This document shows positions 46,895-59,955 of a stretch of 64,000 bases of DNA, piece after piece (the stretch's first letter is position 1; each line of letters starts with the position of its first letter). The notes below the pieces were generated by a model. It was not told where the DNA came from and searched no databases. It worked only from the letters and a program-made list of their open reading frames with translations. The position numbers and the translations under genes are program-made. Origin of the DNA: Synanceia verrucosa (Eukaryota; Chordata; Actinopteri; Perciformes; Synanceiidae); assembly GCA_029721515.1 (NCBI GenBank), contig CM056567.1, positions 4,415,507 to 4,479,506 of the forward strand, written 5' to 3'.

Positions 46895-49800
46895 ATGGGC
46901 AACACAGCCACCAAGTTTCGCAAGGCCCTGGTGGGTGGTGACGAGGCCCTGGCCTGGCAGCTGTATGAGGGCAACCCTCAGTTCAGGGAAGGCCTGGACC
47001 CGAACGCATCATACGGAGAACAGTACCAGCACAACACGCCCTTGCACTACGTCTGCCGCCACGCCATGACACGTCTCCTCAGGTAGTAAAAACATGTTTG
47101 GGGGTTTGTTTAACTTATGCATATGAGTCATATTAAACTGAATAACAATTAGCGGGATGTCAGCTTTAATAGATTGCAAAGAGTCACCTTTTTTTCATAA
47201 TTTCAAAGTTTTCAAGGCCAGATAGAGGCGGATATCCAAAGGGGTCGGTTGCTTGCAGTGTGCTGCTAAACTATGTACACAATGTTCCAAGGTGAAACAT
47301 CTTAGTTATGTTGACCTGCCAGGCACAGGAGGAGAACATTATAAATCACGCAGACACTGATTTACAAAAGCCTCAAAATGGAACAATTATGAGAATAAGC
47401 AGCTGTGAGAGTCTTAACATAAAGCTCACAAAGTTCAGTGTAGTCGTCTCAAGGGGTGAGAGAGTCTGTGAGCAACTTACTATGGTCTTCTGTGGTTCGC
47501 AAGGAAATAACTGATGATAATATTGGGGCTATCTGTTGATTTAAATGTCAGATTCATCCAATGAACACAGGGCTTTCCTCCTGAAGAGCTGTACACGTCC
47601 CTTACGTTCAGCGTCATTTTCAATGTTCAAGCGCAGTTACTTTTTTTTCCCCCTAAATCTAACTATATTAGTTATAGTTGGGGCTGCAACTAACGATTAT
47701 GTTAATAATTGATTAATCTGTCATTTATTTTTTCGATCAATCAATGAATCGGATTAAGAAAAGGCTTTTTCCCTAATCAAAAACAGGACATTATTTCAAA
47801 TTGCACAAACAGGTTGCTGCATGAACATCCCAGAGCTCTTAAATTATTACATTCTAATTATGAAAAATTAAAAACAAAAAAAAAAATGTTGGTGTCAAAT
47901 AGCTCATGCAATGGGCTCTTTAGGGAAGAATGTAACTAGAGTTCAAAGTGTGGATCATTGTACTGAAGCCATCATCTTCAACCATTGATAGAGGCCTCAT
48001 GTCAATGACGAGCATGTCGAGGATGATCTTTCAAGACTGTGGCTTGCTCTGGTGTACATGCTGTATTTTTCCATCAAGAAGCCTCTCGTGGTTTGCAGTT
48101 TTTTTTCTGACATAAGAAAGCTAACATGAGTATATTTAGTAGCTCATTTGTTTAAATCAACTCAGCATATATCTTGTTGTTCTAGTGACTGGTTATGTTA
48201 AGGTAAGTAACACGTAATTCAAAGGGCAATTAGACACTGTATATGAATAACATTGTGTAAAATTTCTACTTGATGCAAACAATGTGTCCCGCTCACAAAA
48301 CTTACACTGAGCTGTCAAAATAAGCAGTGTGGTTCTAAAATGAAAAGAAGAAAATAAATGGAAATATAGGTGAGCATGCAGCCATGTTTGAAACCTACAT
48401 CCTCGCCGGATCTGGTGGATTTGTAGCACTACTTGTTGAGCCCCCCCCCCCGCATGATTTGACTGCATGGTTATTGTGCTTCAGGGAGTTTCATTGCATA
48501 TCTACTTGCTTGAGGCAAGTGTAACCTCACACCCTCGCTGGAATAATGTGTTAACAGAAACAGTAAAGGGGTGTCACTGAGTCAAACTTGAATAATAAAC
48601 AGCGAGCAAAAAACTGTCTTTTAACCCCTGCAGGGATAATCAGTCCTGTTGGCGATGACCTAGACAGCTAATTCAGTGACTCAGTAGCCACCATCCTCCT
48701 CCTCATCCTCACACTCTTCCTCTCTTTGCTCTTTGTTTTCATGATTACGGGGTTGGGGGGGTCAGAGGAAGCTGTTTGAAAAGACCAGTCAATTTTCTGT
48801 GCATCTGCATGTGTGCACACGTGCGTTTGCAGGGAAACTTTGACTGCTTAATGTGTCAGAGTCCGCGAATATAACCCAGTGAATCAGTTGGTGTACTATT
48901 TGTGTCCCTTCCTACTAACCTATAATGGGCCGGAGAGGCGTGCGGAACACAGCGCTCTGCTCCTGATAAGTATCACAGGAAATGCTTCTTTGTTCCGACG
49001 GCTCGATTGGACAGAGGCAAGCTGATAGAAGACAGATCTCAGACAAAATAAAAACTCATGGAGGCCAAGTGTGGGCTGGTGGCTGCAGTGTGTTCTTCAG
49101 ATTATTTTTAACATCATGTATGTTGGCTGCCATCTGCTAGTTGTCTCCTGGAGTCAGATTGGGCAGTTATCCCACAAGATGTGCAAACTGGGAAATCACA
49201 GGTGGATCTATTAGTGGGAAAAATGGGCGTAGTTCAGGAAGTGTAACCCTTCCTCCACAACAACTGGGAACGCAGCCTCAGAAATATGTAAATAACAACA
49301 GTGAACTCACTGTGAACGATTGCTTTGCTGTTGCTTTGAAAGAGGCGAAGACATTAAGCAGTTGTTGGTCTGAACAGCCTTCGTTTTATCAACAATTACA
49401 GAAAAGCATGTGAATTCCTCCAGCCTGTTGTTTCTCGTCGACTGATATTACGGCCATCTATCCTGAACGTGGTGGAGCGTAGAGGTGGGGGGTGATAGGC
49501 TGTAGTTGAGAGGGGAATAATTAGTGATTATGGCTGTGTGGGTGAATTGGCAGTGAACTGTCATTAGGGGGAGGCTTCAGGGGCTCGTGGCTGACAGGAT
49601 AAGAAGGTCAAAAGTAGAAGAGCATGACAGCAGTGGAAGAATAGGCTGGAAGGCTGCACAATAAGGAAACATTCAAACACTAATTCAATAGTGGAGAGGA
49701 GGCAGGGAGGGGACGTTTCACATTTTTTATTCTTATATATTCAACCCATGGACATCCTGTCATTTTCCTTTTTTTGTTGAAGTTGCATTAGTGAGAAGGT

Positions 49801-52800
49801 CTTTTCAACTATTCATGCTTTACCACCGATGAAAAAGAATTATTCAACATGCGTAATATGCATGCCTGTGCCGAAAAGGGTGTAAAAATTTAAAACAGTC
49901 TGAATTCAATGGAGAAGGAGAAGAGTGTATAGGATAGAAAAGGACCGATGGAAGTTGGAATGTGAAAGAGGACAAAACTGAATATAGGTGGAGCTAGATG
50001 AAATACTGGTAAGCTAATCAGTAAATGGAGGCTTTGACAGACAAAGAGCAGAGAAAACTATTTACTGAACAGAACTGCAATCACTGCCGGACTCTCAGAG
50101 CAACATATCCATCACCGGCCGTCTGTGTGTTTGCACCCGCCAGCCAGTATGTCCATTATCTCAGTGATGTTAAACATAAATAGTCAATATTCGGCCATCT
50201 CTCTTTCCCTTCCCTCTCACTCCTGCTACTCTTACCCACCAACTCTAAACTCGCTATCGTACTTCATCTTCCTCTCTTAAGTATGCATCCCTTTTCTCTC
50301 TGATTGCACTCTTCTTGCTGTTGCCGTCAGTTCTTTCCTCTCATTCCACCTCATTCCAGTGTCTTGTACTCATTTCTTCTGCTGCTTCTTCATAAGGTCC
50401 TTCCTGTTCAGCAAAGAGGGGAACCCCAACAAGCGCAACGTGCACAATGAGACGTGCCTCCACGTGTTGTGCCAAGGCCCGCAAATCCTACTGCTGCCAG
50501 AGGGAGCGCTGTCGCCACGACTGGCCCGACCCCAGAGGGACGAGCAGCGCCGTGCCGACTGCCTGCAGGTATAAACACGGACAGACGCACACCCTTTTGA
50601 GAGAAAACAAACATCGACAAAGTTGTTCAGCAAAACATTTTGTGGGTGCCCCCGCCCCCCACCAGATGATCCTGAGCTGGACCGGAGCCAGACTGGAGGG
50701 AGGCCAGTACGAGAAAGCCAATGTCAACGCCACCGACAATCACCACAGCACCTGTCTGCACTACGCTGCCGCTGCAGGCATGAAGAGCTGTGTGGAGGTG
50801 AGGGGAAGTGTGTGGCCCACTCTGAAACTCTCCTCTTCGTGATCTTTGTTTTCTGTGTGGCAGATCTGCTCCATGTGATTGGATTTGGTTTAACAGACAG
50901 TAAAATCTGTAGCCAGTGTTCTGCCAGTCCTCGCATCAGGAGCGTCTGCTCTGTGTTTCATTACTGTCAGACCCAAGCAGCGCTTCCTCCTTTTTTCAAG
51001 ATCTTCTTCCATTTTACCAAACTTTCTTTTGACTCGTTTAATTTCCTCTCCTCGTCATCTGTCTTTTTCTCCCTCCTCTTTCACGTCGCTGTCTACTTCC
51101 CTACATCTCCCTTTCTTTTGTATTTCTCTTCTGATTTCTGCTGTCACATCTTTCCTCCTGTTTTCTTTTTGTCCGCTATCGCCTCTCGCTTCTTTTGTTC
51201 TCTTTTGTTGCAAGTTCCTTCAATTTCTTGTTCCCCTCCGTTATCCATTTCTCTCCCTTTTCTCCCATTCCTTTTGTTCTCTCTTTTCTCCCCCTCTTCC
51301 CTCCCTTGTAGCTGCTAATCCAGAGTGATGCAGACCTCTTTGTGGAGGACGAGGACAAGTTGACGCCATGTGACCATGCCGAGCGGCATCACCACACCGA
51401 GCTGGCCCTCAGCCTGGAGTCGCAGATGGTTTTCTCCTCCTCTTCAGCTCAGCAGTCAAACACAGACGCACATGGTGAAACCAACCTGCTGCAATACAAG
51501 GAGGTGAGACCACAGTTAGGAGATCTGGGGTTTCCTGCTGGCTGAAGTATTGAAGTAAATATTATTTATATGCTTTTTGAGGTCGCAGCTCATGGTAAGT
51601 CAGTGCCATTTTTAGACATTCACCCCACAGAGAATGTCCTTATAATGATGGCATATTGCCTGGAGAACAACAAGCCCTGTTTTTTTCCTTACTACTGTCA
51701 TATTTTCTATTTATTGATTGTAGTTTGACATGGAATCCTTATTATATGATCATTTATCTAACTGACTTGTCAGTATTATGATCTCGTTTTGTCTTGCAGA
51801 CACATTTTTTTTTACTCGCTTGTGTTTGCATTTAGGACTGCAGTGGACTTAATTGTGTCATCCTTGACTTGTCATTGTTGTGTCAGTGTTAATGTTCCCC
51901 TCTCATAGTGTTAAATAAGCTAAAAACAGCAAACTGTGCTAGTTGCATTTGGTATAGACAGAGCCAAATGAACTAAAGCGATGAGAAAGTTCAACCATAA
52001 TATCTTCTTTTTAATTTTTCTCTCTACTTAAGTCACAATTTACATTTTACATTTTTTTATATGTAATAACACAAGTGTACACCTGCACACACCTGGCTCA
52101 GACTTCCAGCAGTGGCTGTTACAAACTGATAGCAGTGTGAGCTTCCTTCCTGCAGCCAAATCTATGCTAATCCTTAATCTCTCGCTCCCTCTGCTTCTCC
52201 CGAACATTTCAGCCTTATGAAGGACTGAAGCTTCAGGATCTGCGCCGGCTGAAGGACATGCTGATCGTGGAGACGGCAGACATGCTGCAAGCCCCCCTCT
52301 TCACTGCTGAGGCCCTGCTCCGAGCACATGGTACATGAAGGTTGACATTCATGAGACCTTCACAAACCCTCACAGCACTATTGTTGTGATTGCATCAATC
52401 AGAGAAAATCACACTCCTTACCCCTAAATGTTCGTACCCTCTCTCTCTCTCTCAGACTGGGACAGAGAAAAGCTTCTGGAAGCCTGGATGTCAGACGCTG
52501 AGGGCTGCTGCCAGCGCTCAGGTGTGACCATGCCCACCCCACCACCCAGCGGGTACAATGCCTGGGACACCCTACCCTCACCTCGCACCCCCAGGACCCC
52601 ACGCTCACCCCTCACACTCACCCTCACCTCCCCGACAGACAGCTGCCTCACACCTGGAGAGGAAGGGCTGGCTTCGGTAAGATTTCGACCCTAGACTAGA
52701 TGTAGACTGTCATTCAGGTGTGCAACAAGTGTACACAGGACAGAATTTTGTCACATAGCTCGGCACAGAATTGAGAATTGATTTCAGTCTCAGTCTGAAT

Positions 52801-55800
52801 GTAAAAGCAGCTATGGACCACAATATCACTTGTATATAAATGAGAGGGTGGAATGAACTAAAGTTTGATTGTAAAAGGTTAATATCTAATTTTACGAGAA
52901 CAAAGGAGGTCATAGGCCGTATTTCTAGCAGTAGCTATTTTCTCTACTCCTTGTTGTTGCACAAACAAATCAGCCTCTTGTCCACTGTTGCTGTTGAGGC
53001 AGCTGTAATTACACATGCTGTACCTCAGGTTAAGACCAAGTTGTTAGACTGTATTTTAGGAGCTGCATGGGATTTAAAGTGATTTGATGGATGTGTCAGC
53101 TTTTGAAAAAAAAAAACAGGATTAACAATAATAATAATAATAATAATAATGTCTTCTGTCTCCCTGCAGTGTGGAATCTGTCTCTGCTCTATCTCTGTGT
53201 TTGAGGATCCAGTGGACATGTCCTGTGGACACGAGTTCTGCCGAGCATGCTGGGAAGGGTAGGGGCCTATGTTTGTAAATGTTTCTGCACACTTTAATGA
53301 GTTTGAGCTTTGAGGCATCAATTGTCCTGAGTGTTTATTTGTATGTGTCTCAGGTTCCTCAATATAAAGATTCAGGAGGGTGACGCACACAATATCTTCT
53401 GCCCAGCCTACGAGTGCTACCAGTTGGTGCCGGTGCATGTGATAGAAAGTGTGGTATCCAGGGAGATGGACCAGCGGTATCTGCAGTTTGACATCAAGGT
53501 AAAAACACCATCCGCTCATACATACATGATGTTTATGTTAAGGTTCGACACAGATAAATGTCTGCTTTTCATCCAACTGACTTTATTTTTTCTGTCTTCT
53601 TGCTTCATATTTAAATGAAATTGTCCTCCTGCATGTCTGTGTGTTCTTCTTCCTCCTCTACCTCAATGTCCTTTATCATTAATCTTTTGTCTCTCTCCCC
53701 TCCATGTTGCAGGCATTCGTGGAGAACAATCCTGCCATCCGGTGGTGTCCGGCAGCGCGTTGTGAGCGGGCGGTGCGCCTCACCCGACCGGGCCCCGGGG
53801 ACAGTGACCCACACAGTTTCCCTTTGCTGCCATCCCCAGCCGTCGATTGTGGCAAGGGTCACCTCTTCTGCTGGTACACTTCATGATTTACGCGCTGTAT
53901 TCACATATATTCTCACTGAATACACAGGAAGTAGGTGGTGACCTAAAAACATAAAAAACTATCAGAATGTCTTCTGTGCCTTTTGTCCTTATTTTTATCT
54001 TTTGGCTTCTCTTTCTAGACGAGCTTCACGCTGCTTTAGTCTCAATTCATTGTATTTTACTGCACCTAATTCTCTGTTTATCACCCTCCCTGTCTGCAGG
54101 GAGTGCCTTGGTGAGGCCCATGAGCCATGTGACTGTCAGATGTGGAGGAACTGGCTCCAAAAAGTTACAGAGATGAAGCCTGAGGAGCGTAAGTCTGTCT
54201 CTATGGTATTTGTGTTTTACTTTGTCTTAATGGGGATCATTTTTACAACGAGGCAGTTAACAGCAGCTGTCAGACAGCCTACCAGGATGTCTCTGATAGA
54301 TATTTATAATGTAGCAGCAGATGTACAGGCCATGGATATTTGTGTACGTCGGAGGGTGTCTCTGCAAGGCAGTTGATGGGTAACTGAGATGTTGCTCATG
54401 TGTCTGTATGTGCTTTCCACAGTGGCAGGTGTGAGTGAAGCCTATGAGGATGCTGCTAACTGCCTGTGGCTGCTGACCAACTCAAAACCATGTGCCAACT
54501 GCAAGTCGCCCATTCAGAAGAATGAGGGCTGCAACCATATGCAGTGTGCCAAGGTATACACATGAATCTATCTGTATACGCTACATAATAATTATATACT
54601 TTTGGTTTATTCTTTGCTGTAGTTTGGGTAGGATAATAATGAACTGTGCTCTCTCTTTGTAGTGTAAGTACGATTTCTGTTGGATATGTCTGGAGGAGTG
54701 GAAGAAGCACAGCTCATCAACAGGAGGCTACTATCGCTGTACTCGCTATGAGGTCATCCAACAGCTGGAGGAGCAGTCCAAGGACATGACTGTAGAGGTA
54801 TTAACACACATGCACACACACAAAAAAATACATCACATACAAGCTCTCCCTTATATAAACATTAGGGCCGCCGAAATTAATTTGTTAACTTGTGCAACAG
54901 CAACTCTACTTGGACAAACTGCCCAAAATATGTTGAGAGAGACATGCTTGTAGGGCATGAAACAGAACTCCATTCAAAATATCAAGGAAATTAACAACAC
55001 AGTCGTAACTAATGATCTAACATGCTGATAAAACAAGGTTAAGCATCTTCTCTAAATCTGTCCAACCTTCTGCTGGAATTCGGCAAACAAATAATCCACC
55101 AAAGAGCATCGTGAAAGTATTTGTAATGTGAAATGGACAAAAAGGAAATGCAAAAGAGACATTCTTTTTATAAACGCAGCTCTATTACAGCAAAGTGTCG
55201 CTCTGATTTCAGCAGCGTGTGTATATATTATATTAATCCTGAGGGAAATTTAAGATACAGCTCTGAAGCTCATGTTCAGGCGCCCTTCAGCATCTGATGT
55301 ATTCTTTGTTACAGGCAGAAAAGAAGCACAAAAGTTTTCAGGAGCTGGATCGTTTCATGCACTATTATACTCGATTCAAGAACCACGAACACAGTTACAA
55401 GGTAATCCACTCTCCACGCACTTTTATAACAGTGCAAAGCTGAATTTTAAAAGCTTGATGATGATGATGTTGATGTTGTGTCTTCTCTCCTTTCATCTGT
55501 TAGTTGGAGCAGAAACTTCTTAAAACAGCTAAGGAGAAGATGGAGCAGCTGAGCAGAGCCTTCATTTGCCGTCAGTCTGTCTTATATGATAAACTGAGCA
55601 TTTTGTTTTAATCCTAACACGTGAATCCTATCTGCATCACAATACTGGCTTGTTTGGTCCAGGTGAAGGCACTCCTCCAGACACGCAGTTCATTGAAGAC
55701 GGTGTTTGTGAGCTTCTGAAGACGAGGCGCGTCCTGAAGTGCTCTTATCCTTACGGCTTCTTCCTGCAACAAGGCAGCACCCAGAAAGAGATATTTGAGC

Positions 55801-58800
55801 TCATGCAGGTAATCTAATACACATCTGTGGTGTAAACAAGACGAACCACTTGTGTTCATTAGAATAAACAGGTTAGGACAAACAAACCACTGTCAGTGAA
55901 ATCTGCACTAATCTCACGTTACGGTTTTGTATTTCTGATACACAGATTTGTGTGTCATCAGTGATGATGACACACAACAAAATCCTTCTCATCAGGACAA
56001 TTAATCCTTATCTATCCTTATCTAATTCAGCCTCTAGTTGTAGAGATAATGTATCTACTTATTCATTAAAAGTATATAAAATGAATATTCTTCAGACATT
56101 TTGAGCAAAGCTCTCCTCAACAGGCCAAATTTTACAGTGGTGGTGTGGCTTATGAGAAAGATAAGGCTTTAATTGTTTTACAGCAGCAAAGAGGATAGGT
56201 CAACATTACAAGGGCCTATTTGTAAGAAAAAAAAAAAAGAACCAGTGTCTCAAGTAGAAATATGTAGTAGAAAAAAATGTAAAAATAAGTAGATAACGCA
56301 GACAAATGTGTCTATGAATAAATATGTGTGGAATTAACAAATATGTAAACAGTGTTTTAACATCCCTGTTCAAGATTTAAAAATGTTGTGCGTGCGTGCG
56401 TATTTTTGCTTGTGAGATACTTCACATTTTTATTAGACTTACTTGCAGTAACCTGACCATTGTTGTGGACTATTGATTGAGATAAAGTAGTAGATTAATA
56501 TTTGAACTTAATAATGGAAGTTAAATATGAATGTTCTTGTATTTGAAGTTTGGTGGAGTTCACATGTTGGCTTTGTTTCCTGTCAGACGGACCTGGAGAT
56601 GGTTGTGGAGGATCTGGCCCAGAAGGTCAACCGGCCGTACCTGAGGACTCCCTCCCACAAAATAATCAGCGCCGCCCGTCTGGTGCAGCAGAAGAGGCAA
56701 GAATTCCTGGCGTCGGTGGCTCGAGGCGTCGCTCCCAATGATTCTCCTGATCCTCCCCGCAGGAAGTAATGACGAACACACTCACACAGTTCAGTGGGGA
56801 GGGAGGGACAATTGTTCAATATACAGTCGACAGTCTACAACTGTCTACATACAAAACCCAGTAATCCTGAATGAATTTGTTGTAGTTTTTGAGGCAAATC
56901 CAACTGACACCTTAATGCTTTTTGGGAATATTGTTCAGCCTGCGTCAGATATGAGTCTATCCCCGACACACACGAGGAAAAAAATATTTTCTCTCTACAT
57001 CCCCAAAACAATAACAGTGCCACATGTGCCTTTATTCAAAAGAGGTGCTCTCTGTATTTCACACTTAGTGGCATATTGGAATCTTTTGTAAATTATATGT
57101 ACTGGAATCAAGATGCTTCCCCATAAATATCTTCTCTGTTCTTACATCCATCAAAATCAATCAAATGTATCAACCTGCCAATACATGCACATATATTTAA
57201 TGGACATTAAGACAAACTGTTCTTTTTGGGATGACTACTCAGAATCAGCTCTACACATAAATTGGTATTGCTCTCACTCCATTTGTAGATTTATTACTGA
57301 TTTATCATATCAAGAATTTGGTTTATTACTTGTAGTTTCAATATAGGATGCTTATTTTTTTAATGACAAGTTTGATGACAATCCCAGCAATGTATTATAT
57401 TCCTAAATGTTGTTTTGAAGGCTGTTAGACTAATTCCTAATTTGACTGACACAAAGGCTATCAACATGATTCATCTCTGTTTGTTTTGTGTTGTTTTTTG
57501 TTTCATATCCTTGGCTGATCTCCTATTTTGTACTTTTGTACCCAAACGTACCCAGCACGTCAGTAGGAAAACAAACTGCACCGAAAGTGAAAATTGTTTT
57601 GTGTGAGCAAACATGTTTGTGTTTGTTTCAGTTACCCTGGAGGATCATGGGACTGGGAGTACCTTGGCTTTGCCTCCCCAGAGGTAAACTGTCACACCAC
57701 ACACCAAAACACTAACTTTTATTTTACTTAATCTGGTCATGCCCAGATAATGTTTTTCACTAATTCAGCGCTTAGTGACCTACTTCAGTATGAGGTCATC
57801 TCAATGCATGACTGCAGCTGCAGCTGACTCTGCTCTTGTGTGTTAAGATGGGGAGTCGTCACTCTGTGCTGGGAGCTGGAGATCAAAGAGAGAGACAGTC
57901 ACAGGTAATCCACTGTTCTTTCTGCATAAGCATGAGCTTCAGTTTTCTGAAGACTGTCGACCTGCTCAAAATAGACTTGCATCACATCTTTTAGAGTTGG
58001 CTTTGTAGTAAACCAGCTTGAATCGCTCTTTGCAGGATTATGCTGACATCCAGTACCGCCGAAGACACCGACCACGGCGCAGAGGAGACATGCTGAGTCT
58101 GCACAACCTCCGAAGCAGCAGCAACACACCAGAGACCAGCAGGAGGAGTGACAACACAGGTCTGCCAAAGGTTTTATTTAGCTTCCTGTAAGAAAGGAGC
58201 ATACAAAAAGGTGTAGTTACTACAGTGTGGGCCACTTTGGAAATGAACTTGCACCTTATAGGTACCTTTGTCATGTGGCACATAGAGTGCAAAAACTCTG
58301 CTCCATCTTTTCCCTGCATTTATAAATATTGATTTATCACCACACAGGACAACCAGCAAATGGGATTTTAAGTTATTGCTCCATGAATCTGGTTGGGTTG
58401 AAACACGCAGAGGCATTGATCACTAGGGATCAATTTGTAATCAGCTTTACGAAGCAGTCTTTGTTTTAATGTCATGCTTTGTGTTCCAGAAGGTCCGGAG
58501 AGAAACGAGGGCCGCAGAAGAGCGCTGGGTTCACTGGATGAAGACGATCCAAACATCCTTTTGGCCATCCAGCTGTCCCTCCAGGAGTCCCGCAGAGAGC
58601 GAGGCCTGGAGGGAGGGATGGAGGGGAGGGTGGAGCTGGATCGTGGACTAGACAGAGGTCAGGAGAGGAGGCCGTGTCCCTCAGGAGACCTGGGTGATGT
58701 TGCTTTGCACTCTGTCAACACAGACGGCCCTCCAGGAGCCAGAGCTTTCCCCACCTCTCTCCTGGATCCTCCTCGCCCCCCTAACAGGACAGACTCCACC

Positions 58801-59955
58801 GCCCAGCCTCCATCATCAAACTCCCTGCCCCTCCCTCCCCCACCTCCCTCCCTCAGTGCAGAGCTGCTGGAGCTGGGAGACAGCCTTATGAAACTGGGGA
58901 ACATAACCACTCCTTATGACCTGGACACACACACACAGGAGCAGCTGTGCTCCCACCACACATACAACCACAGTGCTCGCACTGCTCCCTACACCACTGA
59001 ACCTACATACAGTGACTGCAGCCATAGACCAGACCAGAATACACTGACTGCTCCATATGTGCTTGACCACATCGCCATTACAGATCCCAGTTACTGCCGC
59101 TCCAGTGGTTATTTGGCTGAGGCCGAACGTGCTGCCTCCTGCGCAATTGAACGCAGCCAAAACCCTGGCCACCCTGGTTTATGTAACCGGGAACATGCAG
59201 CCACGTATGACGGCGCCCAAAAGCCAGAGAGCTCTTACACCCCCTGCCCAGAACACAGTAGCTCTTACACTCAGGAGCGTCCTGCCGCCTACGCTCTCGA
59301 ACGCCTGCCCAAATCAGACCCCCAGCCCCCCGCCCAGTTGTGCCTCCCATCTCCAGAGCTTGAGCCGGAGCTGCTGCTTTCGCCCGTGATCCCCCCGGGG
59401 GGCCCTTTCACTCCCAGTGACCCTCAGAGTCTGGAGCCCCTGGACCCCACAGCCAGTGCCCAGCTGCTGGACAACATCATGGCCTGGTTCAACAACAACA
59501 TCAACCCCCAGAACAACCCCCAGAGCCTGGCACTCATCCCGTCGCCGCCCACCACAGAAACCGACTCCTCCCCTGACACCCACACTGAGACTGAGTCAGA
59601 GAGCCAGACCTCTAGGGACGCGACCCCCGCCCCGATCTGGCAGCCCCTGGAGGGTGAGCCAGAAGCAGACGGTGGGTCGGCAAGTCCCCGTCTAAGTGCT
59701 GCAGAGGGCCCCGAGTCGTCGAGGCCCAGCACCCTGGTGCTGGAGAACAGAGAGGCTGGTGAGGAGGGGGTGGACGCAGGATGTGTGGCTGACCTGTCGC
59801 TGGACGAAGCGCACACACACCCATGCTCACACTCCCAACATGGAAACAGTCCCACACACACTGCCCCGGGCACAGAGAGAGACTTAGACCTCATCCTTCA
59901 GTCAGAGGGGGACCAGACACCTGAGGAGTGGGTGGAACAGGTACACCTGGTGTGA
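46895..59955 (+). CDS. ankib1: ankib1, ankyrin repeat and IBR domain RBR E3 ubiquitin ligase
   Basis: Twenty coding exons: 46895-47082, 50397-50568, 50666-50797, 51312-51503, 52213-52330, 52456-52676, 53170-53258, 53354-53498, 53713-53873, 54100-54188, 54423-54553, 54663-54797, 55315-55401, 55504-55570, 55663-55808, 56587-56765, 57632-57683, 57848-57904, 58036-58159 and 58490-59955. All phases agree; 1316 residues (human about 1090). Order: MGNTATKFRKAL start (MGNT is a likely N-myristoylation signal), ankyrin repeats (about 45-190), RING1 (C342, C345, C360, H362, C365, C368, C387, C392), IBR (about 425-490), RING2 (C526, C529, C539, C544). C539 in KNEGCNHM is the expected thioester cysteine of RBR ligases. 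A coiled helical region follows (HKSFQELDRFMHYYTRFKNHEHSYK area), then an RRRHR basic patch, a ubiquitin-interacting motif (about 848-862, ILLAIQLSLQES), a long disordered tail and the conserved end WVEQVHLV. It passes ubiquitin from E2 via C539; substrates are not evident. The 57-base exon at 57848 is extra relative to human. Confidence 0.95.
47684..47780. repeat. hAT-type repeat fragment in ankib1 intron
   Basis: GGGGCTGCAACTAACGATTATGTTAATAATTGATTAATC is the familiar terminal region of a widespread fish nonautonomous hAT-type element (only part quoted elsewhere). The rest of the copy is degraded toward 47900. Confidence 0.6.
48440..48452. repeat. short poly-C run
   Basis: A run of about 12 C in ankib1 intron; simple sequence that may be variable in length. 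Confidence 0.6.
50905..51310 (+). other. long pyrimidine-rich tract before ankib1 exon 4
   Basis: About 350 bases of nearly pure C/T (TCTCTCCC, TTTCTCC) lead to the acceptor at 51311. It works as an extended polypyrimidine tract and produces a spurious open frame of 231 codons. Confidence 0.6.
53127..53150. repeat. (AAT)n microsatellite
   Basis: Eight AAT/ATA units about 20 bases before the acceptor of ankib1 exon 7. Confidence 0.9.
54865..55145. repeat. dispersed repeat copy in ankib1 intron 12
   Basis: Block matching 28940-29090: ATCAAGGAAATTAACAAC, GTCGTAACTAATGATC, TCTAAATCTGTCCAA, AAACAAATAATCCACC and AAAGAGCATCGT occur in the same order. Flanks are not conserved. Confidence 0.6.
57848..57904 (+). 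other. ankib1: 57-base in-frame exon of ankib1, probably alternative
   Basis: Codes for 19 residues (MGSRHSVLGAGDQRERQSQ) between FASPE and DYADIQYRRRHR, phase 0 on both sides, so it can be skipped without a frameshift. In the human protein as I recall it FASPE is followed directly by EYAEFQYRRRHR. Confidence 0.6.

Noticed and set aside
50623..51318. 231-codon plus-strand open frame
   Set aside because: It runs across an ankib1 exon in the wrong frame and then through a long C/T tract (Phe/Ser/Leu/Pro-rich); the exon phase proves another frame.
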